A stretch of 64,000 nt of DNA from contig JAEYOP010000040.1 in NCBI GenBank assembly GCA_023411575.1, forward strand, positions 310,001 through 374,000, written 5' to 3'. A program made the position numbers and the translations under genes. Every line of letters begins with the position of its first letter. Positions within the stretch are counted from its first letter, which is position 1. The DNA is from Bacillota bacterium (GTDB lineage Bacteria; Bacillota; Clostridia; Acetivibrionales; DTU013). The notes beneath the pieces are model-generated. The model was not told the DNA's origin, did no database searches, and was given only the letters and a program-made list of their open reading frames with translations. Positions 49,760-59,274 of this stretch are shown here, one piece after another.

Positions 49760-52156
49760 TCAGATGTCTCCAAAATCAAATTCGTTGAGCTCATCGACCT
49801 TTTTCTGTTCTTCCTCGTTCAGTTCCCGGTTCAGGAGGTCACTGGCCTCCTCACGGCCGGTTCCCCAAATCTCGCCCAGATTTTCGCAGATGCTCCTCTT
49901 CTCGGCGGGGCTGAATCCGCCGAAGGCTCTCCTTAAAAACACCAGAGCACGCTTGAATTGTTCCTGGTCCAGCGAATTGACGTATTCATCCAACTGCTCC
50001 CACAAATTCATCCTGGCCAGCAGTGCATACCGGTTTCTCATGGACAGTCCTTCAAACCAACCGGCGCCAAGATCCGCCTCAATTCCGGGAGATAGCCTGC
50101 GCGACACCTCCTGGGCCAGTTTCACTCCGTCCAACTCGTTCCGTTCCAGCAAAATAGCACAGGCGTAACCGGACAGCAACGGATTCCGGTCATCCGCATC
50201 AGACAGCCCCGTCAGCATCTTAATCCACAATTCTTCATCAATGGTTTCAAAATGCTCCAGCGCAACGGCATTCATACAGTTGACAGCCTCAATGCCCATC
50301 CTTGCCGCATTGTTGTCACATCGGGCCGCATCCGGCATCAGCAGCGAACCCCTCAGGAACAGCTGCTGAAGCAGCGGCACCAAATGGGATGTATCGAATT
50401 TGCGTATGTCGCCATAGCTGATCACGAGAGAAAGATTAAAAGCAGCCTCGGCAATTTCGGTGAAGGACCCGGAGTCCGTTGCCAGCCTTTGAAGCGCCTG
50501 CCTTGCCTGTTCCATGGATTCCATCATGCCGCACTCGCAGGCTTCGCGGATCACCTTTGCCGCTTCGGGAATGCTTTGACTGTTCTCCAGCCTTTCCTTG
50601 AACACATAGGCCGCGGCGAGTTCCACCGTTTCCCCCCGGAGCGTGGATTCCACAAGCTCGATTTCCGCTTCCGGAGTCCACCGAAGAATCCAGGCTTCGG
50701 ACCAGGTCGCCGACTGCTGTGTTTTTTGCTTCATTTGCTGGAAGCTGATGTTCAATACCTTGAGCCTGTGAAGAAAAAAGGACCTGGAAAGATCAAGGTA
50801 TGCAGCTTCCTCGGATTGCACCCTCCTGTTTTCCCTCAAATCCAGGTCAAGGTCCATTGCTACGGCGGATCTGTATTTTTCAAGCTTCAGCCTTTTCAAT
50901 TCCCGGTAAAAGTCATCCTGGATGGAGGTCCGGCTCACGCCCTCCGGCAGACTGCCGATCGCCGTGCCGATATCGGTATTCGCGATTGCTTCCGCTACCG
51001 TTGACAATTCCCCATATCCGAGACAAACCACTGCAGCATCCCGGAGATCCCTGTTTGACGGCGCACTGCCGGAGTGCATCGCCGCCAGCGTATTGGCAAG
51101 ACGAACTCCCTCAATGACCTCCGCCGAGGAGCGATGGGTTCCGTTTTCCCGCAGATATGCGGCAATTCTCGATAAATATTCCGCGGGCAGCTTTCTGAAG
51201 CAATCCTTCCGGAAAGCCTCCCACATCAGGCCGAAATAAGCCGGCGCATTGTTCCCGGCGCCGTATCCGGACCTGGAAGACAGCCTGTAATAGGAATAGG
51301 GCATCAATGTAAGTTTCGTCCTGACGCGGGGCAGCCTTTCAAATTCCTCATCGCTCATTGGGTCCTCATCGGGATTGAGAGCAGAAGCATGGTACGCCCC
51401 GGTAACAACGACGATCTTATCGGGAGAATATCCCGACCGGATGGCTCTCCGGATCCTGCTGCGCATATAGGCTTCCCTGACGAGATTTTTTGCATATTCA
51501 AAAGGATCGTCCATAAGAAGTTCCCGCAGGCTCCTGCCGAATTCGAAAGAAGCAAGACGATATGCGTCCCTGTTCAAGTTATGCTCAAAACTATATTCCC
51601 AATAGGTTTCATGGTCCTCCTCCCCCGCAGCCTTTGCCCACTGCTCGTAGATGTCGGCCCTGCTCGTTCGGAGAGGCTCGGTTTGCTTCGTTGCTTTGTC
51701 ACGCTGGTCGTCCAACCGTTTCTGGTCGTCTGCCCGTTTCTGGTCGTCCGGCGGTTCCTGGCTATCCTGCGGGTTTTCCTTCCCCCCCGGTACCGCTTCT
51801 CGTCTCTTTTCCAACTGGTACTCCAATGGAATGAACACATCCGAAGGCAAATCGATGAATTCCGCATGGGCTCCATGGTTCCTGGCCCATACCAGGGCCT
51901 GATACTCCGGCGAATAGTCTGCAAAGGGGTACAGAAGCGTCCTGACCGGCAGTTCCTCCGTATAGGCAAGAATGGCAACCGGCGGCTTCGTATCGCCGGA
52001 AGTAAAATGGGGAATTTGTGAAGTGGCATCCGACAGCCCTTCGATCAGGACAGCCTCCGGCCGCACTTCGTCGAGAAACCGAAGCAGGTGGTATGACCCG
52101 CCTGGTGACAGGTGCCTGACACCGAATATGTGTGGAGCATTTCCAGTCCGGTTCAC
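49760..52156 (-). CDS. DUF5682 family protein, YehM-like
   Basis: About 798 residues. The N-terminal 'FGVRHLSPGGSYHLLRFLDE' and 'RPEAVLIEGLSDAT' match DUF5682, and the H-x-S-P and E-G signatures recall the TraB/ChaN/erythromycin-esterase-like fold (inference). The GTG at 52156 is favoured: its GGGAG site is 8 bases upstream and it overlaps the MoxR stop by 4 bases (GTGA). Residues about 130-155 contain a tandem 'PDDQKRADDQKRLDDQRDK' low-complexity insert absent from the general pattern of the family. The C-terminal 400 residues are helical repeats. Function unknown; consistently found between MoxR and VWA genes. Confidence 0.85.
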   Translation of the reverse strand: MNRTGNAPHIFGVRHLSPGGSYHLLRFLDEVRPEAVLIEGLSDATSQIPHFTSGDTKPPVAILAYTEELPVRTLLYPFADYSPEYQALVWARNHGAHAEFIDLPSDVFIPLEYQLEKRREAVPGGKENPQDSQEPPDDQKRADDQKRLDDQRDKATKQTEPLRTSRADIYEQWAKAAGEEDHETYWEYSFEHNLNRDAYRLASFEFGRSLRELLMDDPFEYAKNLVREAYMRSRIRRAIRSGYSPDKIVVVTGAYHASALNPDEDPMSDEEFERLPRVRTKLTLMPYSYYRLSSRSGYGAGNNAPAYFGLMWEAFRKDCFRKLPAEYLSRIAAYLRENGTHRSSAEVIEGVRLANTLAAMHSGSAPSNRDLRDAAVVCLGYGELSTVAEAIANTDIGTAIGSLPEGVSRTSIQDDFYRELKRLKLEKYRSAVAMDLDLDLRENRRVQSEEAAYLDLSRSFFLHRLKVLNISFQQMKQKTQQSATWSEAWILRWTPEAEIELVESTLRGETVELAAAYVFKERLENSQSIPEAAKVIREACECGMMESMEQARQALQRLATDSGSFTEIAEAAFNLSLVISYGDIRKFDTSHLVPLLQQLFLRGSLLMPDAARCDNNAARMGIEAVNCMNAVALEHFETIDEELWIKMLTGLSDADDRNPLLSGYACAILLERNELDGVKLAQEVSRRLSPGIEADLGAGWFEGLSMRNRYALLARMNLWEQLDEYVNSLDQEQFKRALVFLRRAFGGFSPAEKRSICENLGEIWGTGREEASDLLNRELNEEEQKKVDELNEFDFGDI

Positions 52157-53244
52157 ACATTCATCTCCCTGCATGCATTATATAACTCGCGCCATTCCGA
52201 GCCGCGCTTTTTTAAAACATTATCCAGGTATTCCTTCCAGACCAGCCTGTCCTTCTCCTCATCTCTGACAATTGCTCCCTGCAGCCCCGCGGCAATGTCC
52301 TCGCTTGTAATCCTTCCGTTTCCGAAGCTCGCCGCCAGCGCCATACTGTTGGCCAGCAGAGAGATTGCTTCGGCGGTAGACAGTACCCCGCTGGGGGACT
52401 TGACCTTTTCCTTGCTGTCCAGTGTCACGCCGCTGCGGAGTTCGCGGAATATGGTAACCACCTTCATCAATGCATCCTCGGCAGGCAGCGATGCCTGCAG
52501 CTCCAGGTTCACGGCCAGTTCCGAAACGCGTTTGCGTACGATTTCAATCTCGGTATTCACATCGCCGGGGGTTGGCAGCACAATAATATTGAATCGCCTT
52601 TTTAATGCCGCCGACATGTCATTGACCCCCCGGTCCCGTGTATTCGCCGTTGCTATGACAGAGAACCCCCGCAAGGCGGGCAGTTCAAACCCAAGCTCGG
52701 GCACGGAAATTCTTTTTTCCGAAAGAATGGAAATGAGCGCATCCTGCACTTCCGACGCGCATCTGGATATTTCCTCAAAACGGGCGATCCCGCCGCATTC
52801 CATTGCCCGGTAGACCGGACTCTTCACAAGCGCCTCCATGGTCGGTCCGTTGGCCAGCAGCATGGCGTAATTCCAGGAATAGCGAATCTGCTCCTCCGTC
52901 GTTCCTGCGGTCCCCTGCACTACTTTGGTGGAATCTCCGTGGATCGCGGCGGCAAGATGCTCCGAGAGCCAGGACTTCGCGGTGCCCGGTTCTCCGATCA
53001 GCAGCAGGGCCCGGTCGGTAACCAGGGTAGAAATCGCAATCTCCACCAGCCTCCTGCTGCCGATATATTTTGGAGTAATCTCCATTCCGCCGGCCTTGCC
53101 TCCCATGATATAGGTAAGCACGGAACGCGGCGACATCTGCCAGCCGGCCGGCACCCTGTCCCTTTCACCGGATTTCAGTGCATCGATCTCTTTTGAATAC
53201 TGCTGTTCCGCAGTAAGTCTCAGTACATTCGTGTTTTCCGCCAT
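52153..53244 (-). CDS. MoxR-type AAA+ ATPase, YehL-like
   Basis: A 363-residue ATPase: Walker A 'LLIGEPGTAKSWLSEHLA' (about residues 82-99), Walker B-like 'GGIARFEEISRC' (about 150), sensor 1 'GFSVIATANTRDRGVNDMSA', Arg-containing 'LKRRFNIIVLPTPG'. The MoxR subfamily typically works as a chaperone-like partner of VWA proteins. The Walker B acidic pair is E-E rather than D-E. The size equals that of E. coli YehL. Its 3' end overlaps the DUF5682 gene by 4 bases. Confidence 0.92.
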   Translation of the reverse strand: MAENTNVLRLTAEQQYSKEIDALKSGERDRVPAGWQMSPRSVLTYIMGGKAGGMEITPKYIGSRRLVEIAISTLVTDRALLLIGEPGTAKSWLSEHLAAAIHGDSTKVVQGTAGTTEEQIRYSWNYAMLLANGPTMEALVKSPVYRAMECGGIARFEEISRCASEVQDALISILSEKRISVPELGFELPALRGFSVIATANTRDRGVNDMSAALKRRFNIIVLPTPGDVNTEIEIVRKRVSELAVNLELQASLPAEDALMKVVTIFRELRSGVTLDSKEKVKSPSGVLSTAEAISLLANSMALAASFGNGRITSEDIAAGLQGAIVRDEEKDRLVWKEYLDNVLKKRGSEWRELYNACREMNV

Positions 53245-53287
53245 GTCCGCACCTCTTCATCGTTTTTTCCTATGGCAACCGGGATAT

Positions 53288-55126
53288 CTATTCTTTTATC
53301 TTCAAATACTGCGCAACCTCATACAGCTTTGCCGCAGATGCATTATCCTGCTTTAAAGCCAGCTCTTCCACTCCCTTTGCGCATTCCTTCGGCAGGAACC
53401 GAAGAACCTGGACAAAATCATTAAATAAATAGCCGGAATAATACCGCGCACTTTTGAAGTATCTGTCAATTGCCTTGCTGACGATCCCCATCATATCCGG
53501 ATATCCTGCCTGCAGCAAGCCCCTGATGATATCCTTCATGCTTTTTGTATCCTGCTCGTCAATACTGGTAAGCTTCCTCGCCAGATAATCGGCAATCCTG
53601 TCCTCTTTTTTTGTAATCAACCTGCACACCAGGCTGATTTCATCGATATCCGCCAATATTTTGAGCCATCGCGGATCCCATTTGATATCCTCCCTGTTAA
53701 TGCCCTCCATGCACTGGCGCTTCCGTGTATAGGAGTAAATATCCGTAAGCCGGTACTGTTCTTCAAAATCAATATACCGGTCCATTACTTCAAGGATTCC
53801 CCGGCCTTCCTCCGAATTTTTCCCTTCTTTAAGGTACCTAGCGTAATGGTCAAAAACATAGGCCGCATTTCGGATTCCTACGGCCGCTTCAAAGGAATAG
53901 GCCACAAAGAGGTCGTCGTATTTCCCGCGGATGGATTCCAGCAATTCCATTGCCGGCGCAGAGCCAATCGTCCTAATATTTTCCGCAACGATCTTCGCGA
54001 GATTATCCTTCACTCCCTGCATGGAGGAACGGATCTTGAACTGCTGCAGATGTTTTGCATGGAGCAGGCATTTTTCAAGGAATAGAAAAATCTCAGGCTC
54101 CTGTTTTCCTTCCATGCATTCCAGGATAACGGCAAAGCTCTCCAGAACCTCCGGCGACGGAGACTCCGCTTTTTTCGCAAACAGGGAAAACCCTCTTTCC
54201 GATTTCAGGACTGCTTCCAGAAGCTGCTCGCCCTCCTTGACAAGCAGAAGTGCGATCCCTTTCGCTTTGCAAAGCTTCATCGGATTGATCGCCAGCTCCC
54301 GTTCCTTCCCGCTAAACACTTCATACAGCCGTTTGACCGCCGTATCCGTCCCCAAGTGGGCCAGGGCAAGCTGGCTGGCTTCCCGGTTGTCCTTTTTCCG
54401 GTCACGGGACAGCTCCTGAAGCAGGTCTTCGCACTCCGGCAAATCTTTCAGGGCTTTGATTGCTGCGGCTTTTGCATCCGAGGCCCCCTTTTCGATGACT
54501 TCCAGATAGAATTCCTTCTCCCGGCCTCCATTCAGCCTGGAAATCAACCCGATTCTGCGGGCATGCCCTTTCCCTCCGTCCAACAGCAGGCTTTTTTTCA
54601 GTACCTTTACAATTGCAGGACCGAACTCTTCCAGAATTTCAGATGCCAGGTCCGCAATTTCCGGGTAACTGTCGTCCAGAGCCGCGATCAAAGGAATCAC
54701 AAGCCTCATGTCCCGGCAGCTTCCGCCGGCGTAGGCTTCCCGAATAACCTCTAGCCTTCCGGGACCTTGCCCGGTCAATGCTTCCACAACCGGCTCAAGG
54801 CGCCGATATGATATGTTTGTAGAAGCATTTAATCCGGCCGGTGCGATTGCTTCCACATCCCCGTCCACCGATGTCTGGCCCTGCGTATAAAGAACCGCAT
54901 TGATAAGGTTGGCCAGCTCCAGCAAATTCTCCGAATTGTTGCCTCCAGGTTGCAATACCTGATTCAACGCATCCGCCACCCTGGCGAATACAGGAACGCT
55001 TTCACCGGCTTTCTGCATTTGCGGCAGCAGCTTTTTCAATCTAAAATCGCCGGCCGCCAGTTCACAGCCGGCGATGTACAGCCTTCTTACTTCAGCCTGC
55101 GTTTCATAAAGCAATGGTATGCTCAT
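53288..55126 (-). CDS. HEAT-repeat-like protein in the MoxR operon
   Basis: A 612-residue, almost entirely alpha-helical protein. Stretches such as 'VIPLIAALDDSYPEIADLAS', 'GASDAKAAAIKALKDLPECE' and 'DNREASQLALAHLGTDTAVK' have HEAT/Armadillo periodicity. It occupies the place of the large DUF4132 or DUF5691-type partners that accompany MoxR-SWIM-VWA genes elsewhere (known association, from memory). It probably acts as scaffold. AGGAGG site 8 bases before the ATG. No catalytic motif is visible. Confidence 0.7.
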   Translation of the reverse strand: MSIPLLYETQAEVRRLYIAGCELAAGDFRLKKLLPQMQKAGESVPVFARVADALNQVLQPGGNNSENLLELANLINAVLYTQGQTSVDGDVEAIAPAGLNASTNISYRRLEPVVEALTGQGPGRLEVIREAYAGGSCRDMRLVIPLIAALDDSYPEIADLASEILEEFGPAIVKVLKKSLLLDGGKGHARRIGLISRLNGGREKEFYLEVIEKGASDAKAAAIKALKDLPECEDLLQELSRDRKKDNREASQLALAHLGTDTAVKRLYEVFSGKERELAINPMKLCKAKGIALLLVKEGEQLLEAVLKSERGFSLFAKKAESPSPEVLESFAVILECMEGKQEPEIFLFLEKCLLHAKHLQQFKIRSSMQGVKDNLAKIVAENIRTIGSAPAMELLESIRGKYDDLFVAYSFEAAVGIRNAAYVFDHYARYLKEGKNSEEGRGILEVMDRYIDFEEQYRLTDIYSYTRKRQCMEGINREDIKWDPRWLKILADIDEISLVCRLITKKEDRIADYLARKLTSIDEQDTKSMKDIIRGLLQAGYPDMMGIVSKAIDRYFKSARYYSGYLFNDFVQVLRFLPKECAKGVEELALKQDNASAAKLYEVAQYLKIKE

Positions 55127-55176
55127 ATTCTATCCTCCTGAAAAACACTCCTGAAAAACACTCCCGGGAACTTCTC

Positions 55177-56664
55177 CTAATATGCCAGTCGGATGACCGA
55201 ATTCTCCTTAACGATGCTGAGCGGCTTGGCATAAAGCCTTCTGGAATCCATATCGTGATGGAATCGGACCAGCATCGCCCGGTTTTCCATATCCTGAGGC
55301 TCCAGCAGGTCGATCAATCCGACCGTTTCCTGTTCGGCGCTGCCCGCCTGGTCGGCAAGGACCAGGCGCTGTCCTTCGGCATCCACCAGAACAATGCGGT
55401 CTCCGGCCCTTCCGATTTTTTCATATTGCAGCAGGGCAACGGGGGTTTTATCCGAAAGGGGATTTTTAATCTGGTTTTTCACCAGCTTGATGATTTCCTT
55501 GAACGACCTTCCGGCATGGGACCTCATGACGGAATAGTCTTTGTCCGTCAAAGGCCGCATCGTCATACTTTCCCAACGAACTCTGGGATTAAGCTCACCG
55601 GGGTAGACAAAAAGTTCTTCCATATATACCAGGGAGTACACTGAATCCTCCTCGCGGATGTATCTTGCTGCTTTAAAAGGCCTGAAATTCATAGTCCGCA
55701 CAAGCTGCCCGCTTCCGAGATTCAGCCAGATCCCCTCGTCTACATACTCCTGCCTGGCATCGTCCACATAGGACCAAAAAGACAACTGGACCAGCTCCGC
55801 ATTCTTCTGAACACGGCCGGCTTCCCTCAGTTCGGACAGCTGCCAGGCATGCCCCAGCCATTCATCCAGGCTGGAGGTCGGATCATAGTCCGTCTCGGGA
55901 TCCTCCAGCCGCTTCGCCAACTGCTCCTTTCCCCTTTTGGAAAGCGCATACAGGATCGTGAGCTGTTCAACAGCACTGGAATACGCCTTCTCACGGTCTT
56001 CCTCGTTCCGGAACAGGCCGATAAACCTTCTTAATGCTGTCTGCGCCCCCGGAATATAGTAGTTGCCAAGCTGTTTTGCCTGGTCCTCAAGGATTTTAAG
56101 GGATTTCTCGTTCATCGTGCCGAAACCGCCCTGAAGGATGCTGCTTATGATCTTGTCCAGCAGTTCCAGTCCGTCGAGCTGTGCTTTTATTTTTTTAACA
56201 AGGGCGGGTTTGTTGACTTTTTTAGGTGCGGCGGGGACTGCGGGGGCGCCGGTGGTTTCCTGCAATACGCCGCTGTCGGCGGAAGCGGCTTCGGCGGCTT
56301 TCTCCTTTTTCTTCTCCTCCCGCTTCTCTACCTTGTCCCGTTTCTCAAGAAGATCGGCCGGAATCGCATCGACCGTAAATTTCTTTCCACTGGCATAAGC
56401 ATACATCAAACCCAGCGAGTGTTTGCACGGGAACTGCCTGCTGGGGCAGGTGCAGCGGAAAACAGGACTATCCGATTTGATGAAGTCAGCCGAAGTAAGG
56501 TAGTTGCTGGCTCCGCTGCCAATACATTCTCCGAAAAGGACCGTTTCGTCCTGCGAAATGTTATATTTCACAAAGCTGTTTTTCCGGACCATCCCCCAGC
56601 CATTCAGGATGGCATTCTGATTCGGGGCGGTTGAGTTGATAAATTCTTCCGATATTTTTAACAT
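55177..56664 (-). CDS. SWIM zinc-finger protein, YehQ-like
   Basis: A 495-residue protein with a SWIM finger at about residues 70-90: C-x-C ('FRCTCPSRQFPCKHSLGL') followed by C-x-H. SWIM fingers bind DNA or proteins. A charged, K/E-rich linker (about 100-145) leads to a long helical and beta-rich C-terminal part. The start at ATG 56664 gives the usual N-terminus; an alternative GTG lies at 56679. First gene of the five-gene operon, 50 bases before the HEAT-like gene. Relatives accompany MoxR/VWA systems in many bacteria. Confidence 0.85.
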   Translation of the reverse strand: MLKISEEFINSTAPNQNAILNGWGMVRKNSFVKYNISQDETVLFGECIGSGASNYLTSADFIKSDSPVFRCTCPSRQFPCKHSLGLMYAYASGKKFTVDAIPADLLEKRDKVEKREEKKKEKAAEAASADSGVLQETTGAPAVPAAPKKVNKPALVKKIKAQLDGLELLDKIISSILQGGFGTMNEKSLKILEDQAKQLGNYYIPGAQTALRRFIGLFRNEEDREKAYSSAVEQLTILYALSKRGKEQLAKRLEDPETDYDPTSSLDEWLGHAWQLSELREAGRVQKNAELVQLSFWSYVDDARQEYVDEGIWLNLGSGQLVRTMNFRPFKAARYIREEDSVYSLVYMEELFVYPGELNPRVRWESMTMRPLTDKDYSVMRSHAGRSFKEIIKLVKNQIKNPLSDKTPVALLQYEKIGRAGDRIVLVDAEGQRLVLADQAGSAEQETVGLIDLLEPQDMENRAMLVRFHHDMDSRRLYAKPLSIVKENSVIRLAY

Positions 56665-56821
56665 AGTCGGCCTACACACGATTTAAAAAATTTGTGAATG
56701 AGCATTTTAAATCCACAGTGTGTATATTATATCAAAATATGTAAGCCACCGCTATTTTATTTCTCTGCTCGATAGAGCATGTTATGCGACCACGTCAAAA
56801 AAGATGCTTAGCATCTATGTC

Positions 56822-57307
56822 TCAACTTGATTTTGGTGAATATCTCATTAAGTAATGCGAAGCCGTTTCACTATAAACTACAAACCCAAATCTTTCATAT
56901 AATTTTTGTGCAGGATTCGACTTAAACACTTTTAGAAAAATCAGTTTATTACTTTCATTTGACAGTCGCATGATTTGTTCAAGGTAATGTGAGCCTACGC
57001 CTTTATTTTGAGCCTTTTCTACCATTTGGATTGTAATACCGTCAATCCTATCTTCTTGCTCATCATAGCCTAAAAAGCCCACAGTTTCGTCATTCAAAAG
57101 TATTTTTTGAAAGCACGATTGTTTTCTGGTTTTCACAAAAATATCCGTATTCATCTCAATTTGTATATCTTCAACCCATCCGCCGTAATATTGATCTACA
57201 TATTTTTTATAGCAGCTTCTTTTAACATTCAAATATGCATCCAAATCATATTCGGTTACTTCATCGAATCTGAAGCCCCTGCTTATAAGCAGTTGGGAAA
57301 CAACCAT
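56822..57307 (-). CDS. GNAT family N-acetyltransferase
   Basis: A 161-residue protein with the GNAT core: 'ETVGFLGYDEQEDRIDGITI', the acetyl-CoA loop in 'EKAQNKGVGSHYLEQIM' (Q-N-K-G-V-G), and 'KVFKSNPAQKLYERFGFVVY'. The ATG at 57307 has an AAGGAAG site 9 bases upstream. Substrate unknown. Base composition here is more AT-rich than in the operon before it, suggesting separate acquisition. Confidence 0.88.
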   Translation of the reverse strand: MVVSQLLISRGFRFDEVTEYDLDAYLNVKRSCYKKYVDQYYGGWVEDIQIEMNTDIFVKTRKQSCFQKILLNDETVGFLGYDEQEDRIDGITIQMVEKAQNKGVGSHYLEQIMRLSNESNKLIFLKVFKSNPAQKLYERFGFVVYSETASHYLMRYSPKSS

Positions 57308-57447
57308 TATAATCACTTCCTTTGTACAAAAAATGTATACCTTTCATAACCGCATTATAACAAAAACCTGCCGCAAAAGCTATTTCAGCTATTTCAACAG
57401 TTTTGTCAAAGCGACAAATTGGAATTTGCCAGGTCGTGTTATACTTA

Positions 57448-57786
57448 TTATTCTTGCTTATCTATATGCTTTAAATCTTCTTTATTGACGCTACCGGAAA
57501 CTCCGGCAACTTTAATTTGTCCATCTTTTATTGTATAGATGTATATTGCATTAGGTTCATCAACATATTGAACTTTTATTATCCATTCATTGTAGGATAA
57601 AACAATATTTAAAAACGAATGTTTTACATCAATATTCTCGATATGCTCTGTAGCATATCCTTTAGTTTCGAGATATTCCCACATTAGTTTTTCTGCGTTC
57701 TTTGTTCCCCGAAAAACATATATAGAACAAATTATTGCAATGATAACTAAGATGGAAATAACTATTATAAGTATTTTTCTCTTCAT
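57448..57786 (-). CDS. DUF3139-type membrane-anchored small protein
   Basis: A 112-residue protein: one N-terminal membrane helix (residues 4-26, 'ILIIVISILVIIAIICSIYV'), then a small extracellular domain with 'YLETKGYATEHIENIDVKHS' and 'LSYNEWIIKVQYVDEPNAIY', the pattern of DUF3139. Function unknown. AT-rich, transcribed alone. Confidence 0.7.
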   Translation of the reverse strand: MKRKILIIVISILVIIAIICSIYVFRGTKNAEKLMWEYLETKGYATEHIENIDVKHSFLNIVLSYNEWIIKVQYVDEPNAIYIYTIKDGQIKVAGVSGSVNKEDLKHIDKQE

Positions 57787-57902
57787 ATCTTTATCCTCTC
57801 TGTTACATAAATAGTACCAGATTAAAACTACCCGACAAATTACTGTTTACCTGTGTTACGCCATGCAGCACAAAATCCTAAAGACGTTTCCACCTCAGTG
57901 GA

Positions 57903-58937
57903 TCATTCGTACTCATCCTCTGTTCTTTCCGTATTACCTTCAGATTCTGCAATGTCAGCCAATTCGCGCAGTTTACTTTCCAGCAGCCCCTTGTCTGGCA
58001 AATGAAGCCGATATTCCGCTATCAGAGCAGGCGATAATCTGCGTCTTAACGCATATTCGACAACCGTATCATCTTTGTCAGCACATAGAATCAGCCCCAC
58101 GCTTGGATTCTCATTCGGTTTTTTAATATCACTATCAAGGGCTTCAAGATAAAATTCCAATTGTCCTAAATGCTCTGGCTTGAATTCGCCAACTTTAAGC
58201 TCAATCGCCACAAGGCACGCCAACTCACGATTATAGAAAAGCAGATCGATAAAGAAGTCCTTATTGCCAACCTGAACACGATATTCCTCTCCAACGAAAG
58301 AGAAGTCTCTGCCAAACTCCAAAATGAAGTCTTTCAAATGAGCAACAATGGATTTTCGAAGCACTTTTTCTTTATGCTTATGCGGAATGTCAAGAAACTC
58401 GAGGACGTAACTGTCACGAAGCGCAGTCAAACCTTGATTTTTAGCCATAAATAGCTTATTCTTTTCATCGGAAATCGTGGTGCGCTCAAAAAGCATGCTA
58501 TCGATTTGGCGTTCGAGTTCACGAGAAGAATAAAAATTTTTCGCAGACAGAAGCAAGTAAAATTCGCGCGCCGCATCCGTTTTGGCCCGAGATATAATAA
58601 TAAGATTGTTTGTCCAGCTAATTTCTCTCAGCAGTGCTGAGAGTTTTTCATTGTCTTTATATGTTTCATAAAATTGCTTCATACGCCAGATGTTCTGAGC
58701 CGAGAATCCTTGAATTCCAGCGTACTGACTTTGAATGAAATCAGAAAAATCTTTAACGACTGTCTTTCCCCAACCGCCTTTCTTGACCTTATCGCTGATA
58801 TACTTTCCAATCTCCCAATACATCGAAATAAGCTCACGGTTGACAGCGCGGAAAGCACTCTCTCTCGCCTTTTCTATGATAGAAAGGATTTCACCGAAAT
58901 CCTCATGCCTATATTTTTTTGTTATTTCATTGCTCAC
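57903..58937 (-). CDS. DUF1016 / YhcG-type PD-(D/E)XK nuclease
   Basis: A 344-residue protein in two parts. Residues 10-160 form the helical DUF1016 N-terminal domain ('YWEIGKYISDKVKKGGWGKT', 'IWRMKQFYETYKD'). Residues 185-320 are a PD-(D/E)XK nuclease core with 'GNKDFFIDLLFYNRELACLV' (catalytic Asp) and 'AIELKVGEFKPEHLGQLEFY' (E-x-K and Gln). The active site looks complete. This family is widespread near restriction and mobile genes; its role in defence or DNA repair is not settled. Confidence 0.9.
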   Translation of the reverse strand: MSNEITKKYRHEDFGEILSIIEKARESAFRAVNRELISMYWEIGKYISDKVKKGGWGKTVVKDFSDFIQSQYAGIQGFSAQNIWRMKQFYETYKDNEKLSALLREISWTNNLIIISRAKTDAAREFYLLLSAKNFYSSRELERQIDSMLFERTTISDEKNKLFMAKNQGLTALRDSYVLEFLDIPHKHKEKVLRKSIVAHLKDFILEFGRDFSFVGEEYRVQVGNKDFFIDLLFYNRELACLVAIELKVGEFKPEHLGQLEFYLEALDSDIKKPNENPSVGLILCADKDDTVVEYALRRRLSPALIAEYRLHLPDKGLLESKLRELADIAESEGNTERTEDEYE

Positions 58938-59023
58938 TGAATCACCTCCCCGACAACTTACGTTTTATTGTATATTATTGTAAATCACTCTGCAAGTTTT
59001 CGCAGCTGACCTTTTTACTCTTT

Positions 59024-59215
59024 TTACTGCTCCTGCAAACCCTCGTATAGTCGGCTCATTTGGTTGAGTACTTCCGCGAAGGGGATTATATCGGCGTCAT
59101 AGAAAACGTAAACCCTTTGCATCTCTGCAAAAGTCGCCTGAAGCCTGACATCGCTTTCAAGGGCTTTGAAAAGCAGAAAATATTTATGGCGCTGATAATA
59201 CAGACAATCCGCCAT
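59024..59215 (-). CDS. Short hypothetical protein or gene fragment
   Basis: A 63-residue helical frame ('YYQRHKYFLLFKALESDVRL', 'YVFYDADIIPFAEVLNQMSR'). No clear ribosome binding site and no family known to me. The amino-acid composition looks protein-like, so it may be a small gene or the remaining C-terminus of a longer one. Confidence 0.3.
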   Translation of the reverse strand: MADCLYYQRHKYFLLFKALESDVRLQATFAEMQRVYVFYDADIIPFAEVLNQMSRLYEGLQEQ

Positions 59216-59274
59216 ATAAACCCACGAAAGACGACAGAACGCCAACTGTCGCCCGGCAAGTAATGCTCAAAAAA

